From NCBI GenBank assembly GCA_964415045.1, contig CAYPZL010000240.1, forward strand, positions 1 to 7,439: a stretch of DNA of 7,439 nt. The letters are read 5' to 3'. Positions 1 through 6,479 of the stretch are shown piece by piece. The stretch comes from CAYPZL01 sp964415045 (lineage in GTDB: Bacteria > Planctomycetota > Phycisphaerae > Sedimentisphaerales > Anaerobacaceae). The translations under genes and the position numbers were made by a program. The notes beneath the pieces were generated by a model, which was given only the letters and a program-made list of their open reading frames with translations, did not search any database and was not told the DNA's origin. Numbering within the stretch: the first letter of the stretch is position 1; every line of letters starts with the position of its first letter.

Positions 1-175
1 TGTCCTCAACCATACCAGAGAACGCGACCGGAGGCAGCCTTTCATGGGATTACCTTCGGGCGATTGGCTTCCGGGTACGGCCGGAGGCAGGTTGCCCGTG
101 GGAAGCGGTGTGTGGGGCCCGGGCAGAGCTGCCGGCCGGGGGCTGGATTCTTGGCAAATTAAGCGGAAAAAAGTC

Positions 176-204
176 TTTACCGGACCCGGGGGAGGGGGTA
201 TATT
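176..204 (+). promoter_or_regulatory. Possible sigma-70 type promoter on the plus strand
   Basis: TTTACC at 176-181 (4 of 6 to the -35 consensus) is followed after 17 bp by TATATT at 199-204 (5 of 6 to the -10 consensus). A transcript would begin near 211 and at once enter the 227-278 inverted repeat, then run antisense towards the transporter gene. The only plus-strand reading frame after it starts with ATG at 217 and gives a short, Arg-rich peptide that looks like chance. If real, the promoter more likely makes a small or antisense RNA than an mRNA. The evidence is sequence matching alone in a GC-rich setting, so it is weak. Confidence 0.25.
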
Positions 205-226
205 TAAGGTAGCAGGATGAGCCCTC

Positions 227-278
227 AAGCCCCTGCGTGTTATCTCGCTTTTCCTCTCCCTCCGCCGCGCAGGGGCTT
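227..278. repeat. Perfect 11-bp inverted repeat with a 30-nt loop
   Basis: The arms AAGCCCCTGCG (227-237) and CGCAGGGGCTT (268-278) are exact reverse complements and GC-rich, so a stable stem is expected in a transcript from either strand. The arm is not followed directly by a T-run on either strand, so it is not a standard intrinsic terminator. It might form the 3' end of the operon transcript, a structured leader or small RNA made from the plus-strand promoter-like sequence before it, or a protein-binding site. The function is unknown. Confidence 0.5.
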
Positions 279-365
279 CTATCTTTCGCAGCGCTTTCGG
301 CGCCGTCGCCGCGCGCGGTGAAAGTCTGGTCTGCGACCTGGAGAACGTCTCGTTCGAGAGCCAGA

Positions 366-386
366 TCCTTCGCCTTCGGCTCAGGA
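366..386 (-). repeat. Hairpin with tandem G-A mismatch and GAA loop, dispersed-repeat-like
   Basis: Read on the minus strand the 21 nt are TCCT-GA-GCC-GAA-GGC-GA-AGGA. TCCT pairs with AGGA, GCC pairs with GGC, the loop is GAA, and the two GA steps face each other as 5'-GA/3'-AG, the arrangement that forms tandem sheared G-A pairs in RNA. It lies 52 nt behind the transporter stop codon, so it would be in the 3' end of the operon transcript. From memory, a shorter version with GC-GAA-GC in the middle occurs dispersed in many bacterial genomes; here the inner stem is one complementary base pair longer. The match to a dispersed family is recollection, not a search result. Confidence 0.45.
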
Positions 387-437
387 CGACACATCGTGCG
401 CGGGCGCGGCCTCCGTAAAGTTCTGGAATCGCGGGAG

Positions 438-1829
438 TTAGCGCAGCCAGTGGCGTTCGATCTGTTCGAGGGTCTTGCCCTTGGTCTCGGGCACGAAGGC
501 GCGGACGAAGAGCAACAGCACGACGCAGAAGGCCCCGTAGACCCAGAAGGGAAAGGCCCGGTGGAACAGCTCCAGCAGGCGGGGATTCTGGTCCATCATG
601 GGGAAGGTCTGGGAGACGATGTAATTGGCGATCCAGAGGCAGACGGTGGCGATGGCCATGGCCCGGCCGCGAATCCGCGTGGGGAAGATTTCCGAGAGGA
701 TCACCCAGGTCACCGGACCGACCGACAGGGCGAAGCAGGCGATGTAGCCCAGGATGAACAGGAGCATCCAGAGTCCGGTGACTTGTGCGTAGGCGGCCAG
801 ACCCATGGCGAGCAGGGACACGCCCATGCCCGCCGAGCCGATCATCATCAGGGGCTTTCGGCCCAGCCGGTCCACCGTCCAGATGGCGATGACGGTGAAC
901 GTCAGATTCACCGCGCCGACGATGACGGTTTGCAGCAACGCGGCGTTGGTCCCGGATCCCATCTTCTTGAAGATCTCGGTCCCGAAGTAGAGAAAGACGT
1001 TGATCCCGGTGACCTGCTGCAGGACGGCCAGCACGACGCCGATGACCAGGACGATCTTCATGCCGGGCTGGAAGAGCTGCCTGAGCGAGCCCGTCTCGTG
1101 CGAAAGGGCGTCCTTGATCTCCGCCAGCTCGGCCTCGGCGTAGGCGACGCCGTCCACACGGGTCAGAATCCTCAACGCTTCTTCGGATCGCCCCTGCTTG
1201 GTCAACCAGCGCGGGCTCTCGGGAACCAGGAAGAGCAGCATCAGCAGCAACACCGCCGGCAGCGATTCCGACCCGAACATCCAGCGCCAGCCGAGCTGCT
1301 GATTCCACAACTCATCGCCCTGCAACGCGATGAAGTAGTTGACGAAGTAGACCACGAGAAAACCGCTGACGATGGCGAACTGGTTGACCGAAACGAGGCG
1401 TCCGCGCATGCGGGCCGGACTGATCTCGGCGATGTACATGGGCGAAGAGATGGAAGCGGCGCCGACCCCGATCCCGCCGATGATGCGAAAGATGACGAAG
1501 ATGCCGATCGTCGGCGGCACCGCCGTGCCGATGGCCGAGATCAGGAACATGACCGCCCCGAGAATCAGGACCTTCTTTCGCCCGAAGTGGTCGCTCAGGG
1601 CGCCGGCGGCCCCGGCGCCGAGGGCGCAGCCCAGCAGGGCGCAGCCCGTGGCCCAGCCTTCCCAGTTGGCGTCGAGCGTGAAATGGGCCTTGAGCGGACC
1701 GATCGCGCCGTTGATCACGCCCGTGTCGTAGCCGAAGAGCAGCCCCCCCAGCGCGGCCACCACGCAGACCAAAAAGATGTAGGTTGTATTGCCCGCCCGG
1801 CGGCTCTCCAGCGCGATGTTTTCGCTCAT
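438..1829 (-). CDS. Sugar porter family MFS transporter (monosaccharide importer)
   Basis: A 463-residue inner-membrane protein of the MFS sugar porter family, which includes the XylE, GalP and AraE proton symporters; XylE is 491 residues long. About 12 hydrophobic segments are visible, in two groups of six separated by a cytoplasmic stretch near 204-257. Family signatures are present in order: FGYDTGVINGA (32-42), DHFGRKK (80-86), PESPRWL (203-209), QQVTGIN (271-277), DRLGRKP (320-326), a GPVTW segment from 371, and PETKGKTLEQIE (447-458). By alignment with XylE from memory, Gln150, Gln271, Gln272, Asn277 and Trp375 correspond to sugar-binding residues, so the site looks intact. The ATG lies 21 nt behind the sulfatase stop, with AAAGGA upstream as ribosome binding site, so it is the last gene of the operon. 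It probably imports the sugar freed by the two secreted enzymes. Which sugar, and whether the symported ion is H+ or Na+, cannot be told. Confidence 0.93.
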   Translation of the reverse strand: MSENIALESRRAGNTTYIFLVCVVAALGGLLFGYDTGVINGAIGPLKAHFTLDANWEGWATGCALLGCALGAGAAGALSDHFGRKKVLILGAVMFLISAIGTAVPPTIGIFVIFRIIGGIGVGAASISSPMYIAEISPARMRGRLVSVNQFAIVSGFLVVYFVNYFIALQGDELWNQQLGWRWMFGSESLPAVLLLMLLFLVPESPRWLTKQGRSEEALRILTRVDGVAYAEAELAEIKDALSHETGSLRQLFQPGMKIVLVIGVVLAVLQQVTGINVFLYFGTEIFKKMGSGTNAALLQTVIVGAVNLTFTVIAIWTVDRLGRKPLMMIGSAGMGVSLLAMGLAAYAQVTGLWMLLFILGYIACFALSVGPVTWVILSEIFPTRIRGRAMAIATVCLWIANYIVSQTFPMMDQNPRLLELFHRAFPFWVYGAFCVVLLLFVRAFVPETKGKTLEQIERHWLR

Positions 1830-1850
1830 GATTCGGCGTGTCCTTTACAG

Positions 1851-3797
1851 CTATGGTTTGCAGTTGGCGATCGCATGCTCCAGCGCCCAGTCGATGAACA
1901 TGGCGTGATCGTCGTTCTTGTAGGTCCCGTCGAGGTTCTTGCATTGCTGGCGGGCCAGCTCCATGAGACGCACGAGCGGGCGGGCCTTGTCGCCGATGCT
2001 TTGCAGTGTGCGGGCGGCCTGCAAGACGACGGGCTCGCGCGGGTCCTGGAGGCCCTTGGACAATACCGGCAGCGCCTCGCTGCAAAAGCCCAGCTTGCAC
2101 AGCGCCCCAGCCGCTTCGAACCGCACGTTCGGGCTGGGATCGTTGAGGGCGTACTGCAGAGTTTCGGTGGCCGGGGCCGCCTCGGCGCCGAGGGCATTGA
2201 GACCGACCGCCGCCCAGTACCGCACACCGCTGTCGCTGTCGAGCAGGTAATCCTTCAGGACGGGCAGGACCTGGGGGCCCACGCCCACCAGTTCGGCGGC
2301 CGCCAGGATGCGCCGCGCGGGAAACTTCTTCGGGTCCCGGGCGAACTCGTAGGGCGTCGAGCCGGCGGAGCGAATGTGCATCTCGGCCTCGGACAGCAGG
2401 CCCGTGTCGCCGGTTTCCAGCATCCAGTCGCGCAGGCGTTCGCGCAGCCGCTTGAGAACCGTGCCGTGGGCGGTCGAGTCGATCAGGTTGTTGATCTCGT
2501 GTGGGTCGGCCTGGGTGTCGTACAGTTCCTCCATCGGCTTGGTGGGCTTCCAGTAAAGCTCCTGCGGCCCGACCATCGCGCCGCGCCGGGCCAGCCCGCG
2601 CAGCTCCTGCATGATCTCGGCCCGGTCGGGATACTCGCTGGGCTGGACGTACGGCAGGTGCGGCATGAAGTTGCGGATGTACTTGTAGCGCTTGTCGCGA
2701 ACGCAGCGCGAGACTTCGTAGACTTCGTCGACGCGGCTGGCGGCTCCGAAGATGTACTGGCGCGGTGCGGCCGGGAACTGGCCTAAGAACGGGCGGCCCT
2801 GCATGTACGCTGGTACCGTAATATCGGCCAGCTTCAGCAGGGTGGCCGGGAAATCGACGAAGCTGACCAGCCGGTCGGTCCGGCTGCCCGGCGCCAGCGG
2901 CGCGAGCTTCTGGAACCGCTCCGGGACCCGCACCAGAAGCGGCACGTGCAGGCCGGAATCGTACAGCGTTCTCTTGAAGCGCGGCAGGCCCAGGCCGTGG
3001 TCGGAGAAGAAGAACACGATCGTGTCGTCCGCCAGGCCGTCGGCTTCGAGCGCGGCCAGCACCTCGCCCACCTGATTGTCCATGTACGTGATCAGGTCGT
3101 AGTAGCGGGCCCAGATGTTCCGCACCATGGGCGTGTCGGGATAGTACGGCGGCAGCAGGATCGCGTCGGGATCGTGTCGCTGTTCCGGCGGGAGCTTGGA
3201 ACGATACTTCTCGAAGAACTCCTCGTCGGAGCCGTTGATCTGGCCCTGGTGGGTCGAGGTGAAGTTGAACACGCTGAAGAACGGCTGGCCTGCCGCCCGG
3301 TTGCGCCAATGCGCGTCATGGCTCGACTCGTCCCAGATCGTCACGTCCGTGAAGTTGTAGTCTTCCTTGTAGTTGTTCGAGCAGTAGTAGCCGGCCGCGC
3401 GGAGCAGCTTGGGGACGGGCTGGATCTCTTTGGGCAGTGGGACCTCGGAACGCAGGTGCTGCGTGCCGAGCGAGGTGGCGTAGAGGCCGGTCACCAGGCA
3501 CGAGCGGCACGGCGCGCAAACGGGGGCCGTGGCGTAGGCGTTGGTGTAGAGAATTCCCTCGCCCGCGAGCCGGTCCAGGTTGGGCGTGATGGCGTACGGG
3601 TCGCCGTAACAGCCGAGATAGGGACTGATGTCCTCGCAGGTGATCCAGAGAATGTTCGGCCGCGACGGGGGCGGCGTCTCGACCGCCACCCGCGGCGGCG
3701 GGGCCTGCGGCCCGGTGCAGCCCGAGAACGCCAGACCCGACGCACAAAGGCCGGCGGCTTTGAGAAAATCACGACGTGTGCGAACTTGAAAATCCAT
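1851..3797 (-). CDS. Tat-exported sulfatase (family S1) with C-terminal HEAT repeats
   Basis: A 648-residue arylsulfatase-type enzyme that hydrolyses sulfate esters (or sulfamates), probably on a carbohydrate. The N-terminus has a twin-arginine signal, TRRDFLK (7-13), then a hydrophobic stretch ending in FSGC (24-27), a possible lipobox, and a Pro-rich linker to 46. The sulfatase domain starts at PNILWITCED (47-56; Glu55-Asp56 at the metal site) and has the formylglycine motif CAPCR (94-98), with Cys94 the residue oxidised to formylglycine, then SDHG (265-268) and Lys275. The C-terminal subdomain includes EELYDTQADPHEINNL (423-438). From about 497 to 615 follow helical repeats of about 32 residues (520-551, 552-583, 584-615) of the HEAT/PBS-lyase type. 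The frame stays open upstream to 3974, but the ATG at 3797 is chosen because the Tat signal starts there, GGGAG lies 7 nt before it, and it follows the GH2 stop by 23 nt. The fold resembles heparan N-sulfatase-like enzymes; the substrate is unknown. Confidence 0.93.
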   Translation of the reverse strand: MDFQVRTRRDFLKAAGLCASGLAFSGCTGPQAPPPRVAVETPPPSRPNILWITCEDISPYLGCYGDPYAITPNLDRLAGEGILYTNAYATAPVCAPCRSCLVTGLYATSLGTQHLRSEVPLPKEIQPVPKLLRAAGYYCSNNYKEDYNFTDVTIWDESSHDAHWRNRAAGQPFFSVFNFTSTHQGQINGSDEEFFEKYRSKLPPEQRHDPDAILLPPYYPDTPMVRNIWARYYDLITYMDNQVGEVLAALEADGLADDTIVFFFSDHGLGLPRFKRTLYDSGLHVPLLVRVPERFQKLAPLAPGSRTDRLVSFVDFPATLLKLADITVPAYMQGRPFLGQFPAAPRQYIFGAASRVDEVYEVSRCVRDKRYKYIRNFMPHLPYVQPSEYPDRAEIMQELRGLARRGAMVGPQELYWKPTKPMEELYDTQADPHEINNLIDSTAHGTVLKRLRERLRDWMLETGDTGLLSEAEMHIRSAGSTPYEFARDPKKFPARRILAAAELVGVGPQVLPVLKDYLLDSDSGVRYWAAVGLNALGAEAAPATETLQYALNDPSPNVRFEAAGALCKLGFCSEALPVLSKGLQDPREPVVLQAARTLQSIGDKARPLVRLMELARQQCKNLDGTYKNDDHAMFIDWALEHAIANCKP

Positions 3798-3820
3798 TTC
3801 CGTTCTCCCATATCCGAAGA

Positions 3821-5962
3821 TCACTTCGCTTGGACAACCTTGACGTCCCGCACGCTGCGCACGGGCGCGAGCCCGCTTCCGGTTAGTTCGGCGCGCAGCG
3901 TGTACGTGCCGGCTTTCGCGGGAACGGGCAGCTCGAAGGACAGCGTCGCGCTGCCCAGGGCCGGGACCTTGCACGGTACGTGTTGCATCGCAACGGCGGC
4001 GCCCTCCTTCAACAAATGCAGGCGGACGGCGCCGTTATAGTCTTCGTACAGATCGTTGATGACGGTAACCGGGAAGGCGTGGCTCTTTCCAGCCGGCAGG
4101 TCCTGGCTCCAGTAGTCGATCATCAGCCCCACGGGCGCGAAGGCGTCGCGGACATAGCGCTCGAAGTTCGGCTCAAAGGTCAGCTTCTCCAGGTCGATGA
4201 AGTGGTCGCTGGTGGCGCCGCCTTCGGGGCGGGGTTTGTCGCCCGCGCGCGAATAACCCAGGCCGCAGAAGTGCAGCACGCCGGCGCAGTGCCGGCCGGA
4301 CCGCCAGAACTCCGTCAGCGCCGCTAAGTACTTGGCGTAGAGCAAACGCCGCTCTGCCACAGTCGAGTTCGGGCCCAGCAGCTTGTCGTAGACGCTGCCG
4401 GTCAGGCACGTGGTCGTGCCGTCGCGGTTGAGCCAGAGCCAGGCGTATTCGTTGATGAGGATGGGCACGTTCATTTTCTTCTGCGCCGCCTGAAGCGGCG
4501 GCATCGAGCTGGTGCGGGCCAGGTCAGCCAACTGGAAGCCTTTGTCCTTGCCCCAGTATTTGTTCCAGTTTTTGCTGAAGAGATAGGGATGGGCCTCGAC
4601 GTAGTCCACGGCGCTCTGCGGTGCGGCCCAGCCGTTCTCCCAGGGGCGGTCCGACAAATCGAGATGGCGCACGGCCCGGAGGGCCTTTCCGGTCTCCGCT
4701 GTGTGGCTCTCGTTCTGGGCGTCCCAGATCACCACGCACGGATGGTTCCAGCGCTGCCGCATCCACTCGGTGTATTCGGGAATGATCTTCTCGGCCTTCG
4801 GGTCCTCCGGCGCCTTGCTCAGGAGCCAGATCGGAAACTCGTCCTGGATCAGAAACCCTTCCTCGTCGGCGATGTCGTACCAGATCTCCGGTGGAAAGCC
4901 GATGCAGTAGCGGATCGAGTTCCAGTGCATGCTCTTGAACTGCCGGTGGAGCCGGCGGACCCACTCTTGCCGCCAGGGTTTGTCGCCCCGCTCGGCGTCC
5001 TCGAAGAAGCGATACGCACAGACGTTGGTGCCCCGCATGAAATAGGGCCTTCCGTTAAGCACGGCCCGGCCGGTCTCCCGGTCGAACCGGAACGAGCGCA
5101 TGCCGAAGCGCGCGGTCGCCGAATCGCCCGGCGTCTTGATTTCGAGCTCGTAGAGGTACGGATCTTCAGGACTCCAGAGCCGACACGATGGCAGCGGGAT
5201 CGTCAGGTCCAGGCGGGTCACGTGCCCCGCCGACACGGGGACATCGGTCTGCTCTACCCCTGCGACCGAAGCGCGGACGCCCGCCGGCGAGACCGCGCAT
5301 GTCACCGGGCACGTCAGGGCGCGGGACGAGGCCAGCTCGGCGATGACGCGGACGGTCTTCGCCTTGATGTCGGGGACGGTCTGGATGTTCCTGATGAACG
5401 GCTCGCCGGTAAGGATCAGCGTGACGGAATCGTAGATGCCGGGGATGTAGAGGTACTTCTCGAAGTCCCAGCCGCCCGGCTGCCCGGCGGGCAGGCACGC
5501 GCGGTCGGCGCCGACGCGGACGATCAGCTCGTTCTGCCGGCTGTTGCCTTTGAGGTGGCCCTTCACGTCCAGCAAAGCCGGGGTGAAGCAGGGCAGGTGC
5601 TCGCCGACAAGCTCGCCGTTGAGCCAGACCTTCGTGCCGTACTTGGCCTTGTTGATCTTGAGGATTGCGACGTCGGGAATCGTCCCTTCCACCGTGAACG
5701 TCCGCCGATACCAGAACGCCTCGCGCCGCTCGCTCTTCTTGCCCACCTCGGCGAAGGCAGGCTCGGCCATGTCCATCAGCCCCGGAACGGGAATGGTGTG
5801 CTTGAACTGCTGCGGAACAACGTCCATCCGCCCCTGGGCCACCTGCCACGTTCCATCCAGGTCGATCGCGCGGCGCAGGCTGATCTGGCCGGCACGCGCA
5901 GCGACACCACCAGCCATCGATACGAACGCCCCGACGACAAAAAGCACCACTGTAGTCCTCAT
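3821..5962 (-). CDS. Secreted glycoside hydrolase family 2 enzyme (beta-galactosidase/beta-glucuronidase-like)
   Basis: A 713-residue retaining glycosidase. Residues 1-24 form a Sec signal peptide (hydrophobic core, ARA before the cleavage site), so it acts in the periplasm or outside. In order: an N-terminal sugar-binding beta-sandwich (about 30-190, with KVWLNGELVGEH at 111-122), an Ig-like domain (about 195-295), a TIM barrel (about 300-610) and a C-terminal beta-sandwich (about 620-713). Typical GH2 barrel motifs are RGTN (310-313), NSIRYCIGFPPEIWYDIADE (348-367) and QDEFPIW (373-379). The acid/base is Glu418 in WDAQNES and the nucleophile is Glu505 in ILINEYAW. The usual Gly of the GNE motif is Gln416 here. 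It is shorter than LacZ (1024 residues) and longer than typical bacterial beta-glucuronidases (about 600). The ATG has AGGAG 6 nt upstream. It is the first gene of the operon with the sulfatase and transporter, which suggests a sulfated glycan as substrate; the sugar and linkage are unknown. Confidence 0.92.
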   Translation of the reverse strand: MRTTVVLFVVGAFVSMAGGVAARAGQISLRRAIDLDGTWQVAQGRMDVVPQQFKHTIPVPGLMDMAEPAFAEVGKKSERREAFWYRRTFTVEGTIPDVAILKINKAKYGTKVWLNGELVGEHLPCFTPALLDVKGHLKGNSRQNELIVRVGADRACLPAGQPGGWDFEKYLYIPGIYDSVTLILTGEPFIRNIQTVPDIKAKTVRVIAELASSRALTCPVTCAVSPAGVRASVAGVEQTDVPVSAGHVTRLDLTIPLPSCRLWSPEDPYLYELEIKTPGDSATARFGMRSFRFDRETGRAVLNGRPYFMRGTNVCAYRFFEDAERGDKPWRQEWVRRLHRQFKSMHWNSIRYCIGFPPEIWYDIADEEGFLIQDEFPIWLLSKAPEDPKAEKIIPEYTEWMRQRWNHPCVVIWDAQNESHTAETGKALRAVRHLDLSDRPWENGWAAPQSAVDYVEAHPYLFSKNWNKYWGKDKGFQLADLARTSSMPPLQAAQKKMNVPILINEYAWLWLNRDGTTTCLTGSVYDKLLGPNSTVAERRLLYAKYLAALTEFWRSGRHCAGVLHFCGLGYSRAGDKPRPEGGATSDHFIDLEKLTFEPNFERYVRDAFAPVGLMIDYWSQDLPAGKSHAFPVTVINDLYEDYNGAVRLHLLKEGAAVAMQHVPCKVPALGSATLSFELPVPAKAGTYTLRAELTGSGLAPVRSVRDVKVVQAK

Positions 5963-6017
5963 GACCTGCTCCTACACTCATCCAGTACCGTGGGCAGCCC
6001 GCCCATGAGCCGCAATT

Positions 6018-6034
6018 ACGGGCAAGATGCCCGT
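6018..6034. repeat. Perfect 7-bp hairpin directly behind hepT, dispersed-repeat-like
   Basis: ACGGGCA (6018-6024) and TGCCCGT (6028-6034) are exact reverse complements around a 3-nt loop. On the minus strand the hairpin begins one base after the hepT stop (TAA, 6036-6038) and ends 55 nt before the GH2 start. AATTG follows it on that strand and no T-run, so it is not a standard intrinsic terminator, although it may weaken read-through or protect an RNA end. From memory, very similar palindromes recur in intergenic regions of planctomycete and related genomes; this was not checked. Confidence 0.55.
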
Positions 6035-6035
6035 G

Positions 6036-6479
6036 TTACGTGTCGGCGGATCTCTCTTCAGGTGTCTCGCCGGCGCAGGCCTTGCGGATCTCATCGACGA
6101 AATCTCGGAAGTGATTCAGCTTGCCCTTCGCCAGGCTGTAGACGATCTGGGGCTCGATCTGCTCATACCGATGGACGATGAAGTTGCGAAACCGCACCAT
6201 TTCGGTATACCGGGCGGCATCCTTTAGAACCCCGATTTCCTGCAGCCGCCGGAGGTTCTGTGCGGCGGTTTCGGCCGGCGACAGGCGTCTGGCGGCCAGA
6301 ATCCGCTCCGCAACGTCGATCATGCTCTCAATCGCAAGCTGCAGCGCTCGCTCCACGCCCCGTCGAAGCAGGGAGTTGCCGGCGAACTCAGTCACGTCTG
6401 TCAGCGGCCAACTCTCCAGGTCGGCCAGTGTTTGCTCCAGGAATCGAAGCTTGCTTTCTACGACGCCGTTGATGGGCAT
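6036..6479 (-). CDS. hepT: HEPN-family ribonuclease toxin HepT (DUF86 type)
   Basis: A 147-residue, mostly alpha-helical protein of the HepT/DUF86 family, the toxin of MNT-HEPN (MntA-HepT) modules. The family motif R-X4-H-X-Y is exact: Arg98, His103 and Tyr105 within FRNFIVHRY. In the family Arg and His form the RNase site at the dimer interface, and the Tyr is the residue AMPylated by the partner antitoxin in the Shewanella system. ATG at 6479 is preceded by AGGGGG about 6 nt upstream and overlaps the end of mntA by 22 nt, which suggests coupled translation. The length is normal and the motif intact, so the toxin looks active. The stop TAA directly adjoins a palindrome. The RNA target is unknown. 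Module identity is well supported by the neighbour; toxicity is inferred. Confidence 0.9.
   Translation of the reverse strand: MPINGVVESKLRFLEQTLADLESWPLTDVTEFAGNSLLRRGVERALQLAIESMIDVAERILAARRLSPAETAAQNLRRLQEIGVLKDAARYTEMVRFRNFIVHRYEQIEPQIVYSLAKGKLNHFRDFVDEIRKACAGETPEERSADT

Larger units (their letters stand above)
1..437. other. Intergenic region downstream of the transporter, no supported gene
   Basis: This stretch follows the stop codon of the sugar porter (TAA at 438-440 on the minus strand). Frames on both strands are open over parts of it, but their products are rich in Arg, Pro and Gly, show no domain and have weak start signals. It holds a GA-rich hairpin (366-386), an 11-bp inverted repeat (227-237/268-278), a plus-strand promoter-like pair (176-204) and a 10-bp direct repeat, CCGGAGGCAG, at 28-37 and 81-90. 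On the minus strand an ATG at 45 is preceded by GAAGG, so a further gene could begin there and leave the window; only 15 codons are visible, too few to judge. I see no convincing intrinsic terminator for the operon: a run of six T on the minus strand near 165-171 has no strong stem before it. Confidence 0.6.

Noticed and set aside
1..45. Possible start of another minus-strand gene at 45 (GAAGG before ATG)
   Set aside because: Only 15 codons are inside the window and they show no family feature; it needs sequence to the left.
217..321. Short plus-strand frame after the promoter-like sequence at 176-204
   Set aside because: The 34-residue peptide ends in an Arg run and is fully explained by GC-rich sequence across the inverted repeat; no conserved feature.
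50..394. Minus-strand open frame of 114 codons after the transporter
   Set aside because: It has no recognisable domain, a Pro/Arg/Ser-rich composition and no good ribosome binding site, and it contains both the dispersed-type hairpin and the inverted repeat, as expected for non-coding DNA.
237..2786. Very long plus-strand open frame (849 codons) opposite the transporter and sulfatase
   Set aside because: It lies antisense to two genes with clear family motifs, its product is rich in Gly, Asp, His, Gln and Arg without any domain, and such frames are common opposite GC-rich genes. The same holds for the plus-strand frames at 2946-4040 and 4589-6181.
1312..3309. Long minus-strand frame (665 codons) overlapping sulfatase and transporter
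   Set aside because: It is a shifted frame of the two real genes with an Arg/Pro/Ala/Gly-rich product. The real frames carry the sulfatase and sugar porter motifs and proper starts.
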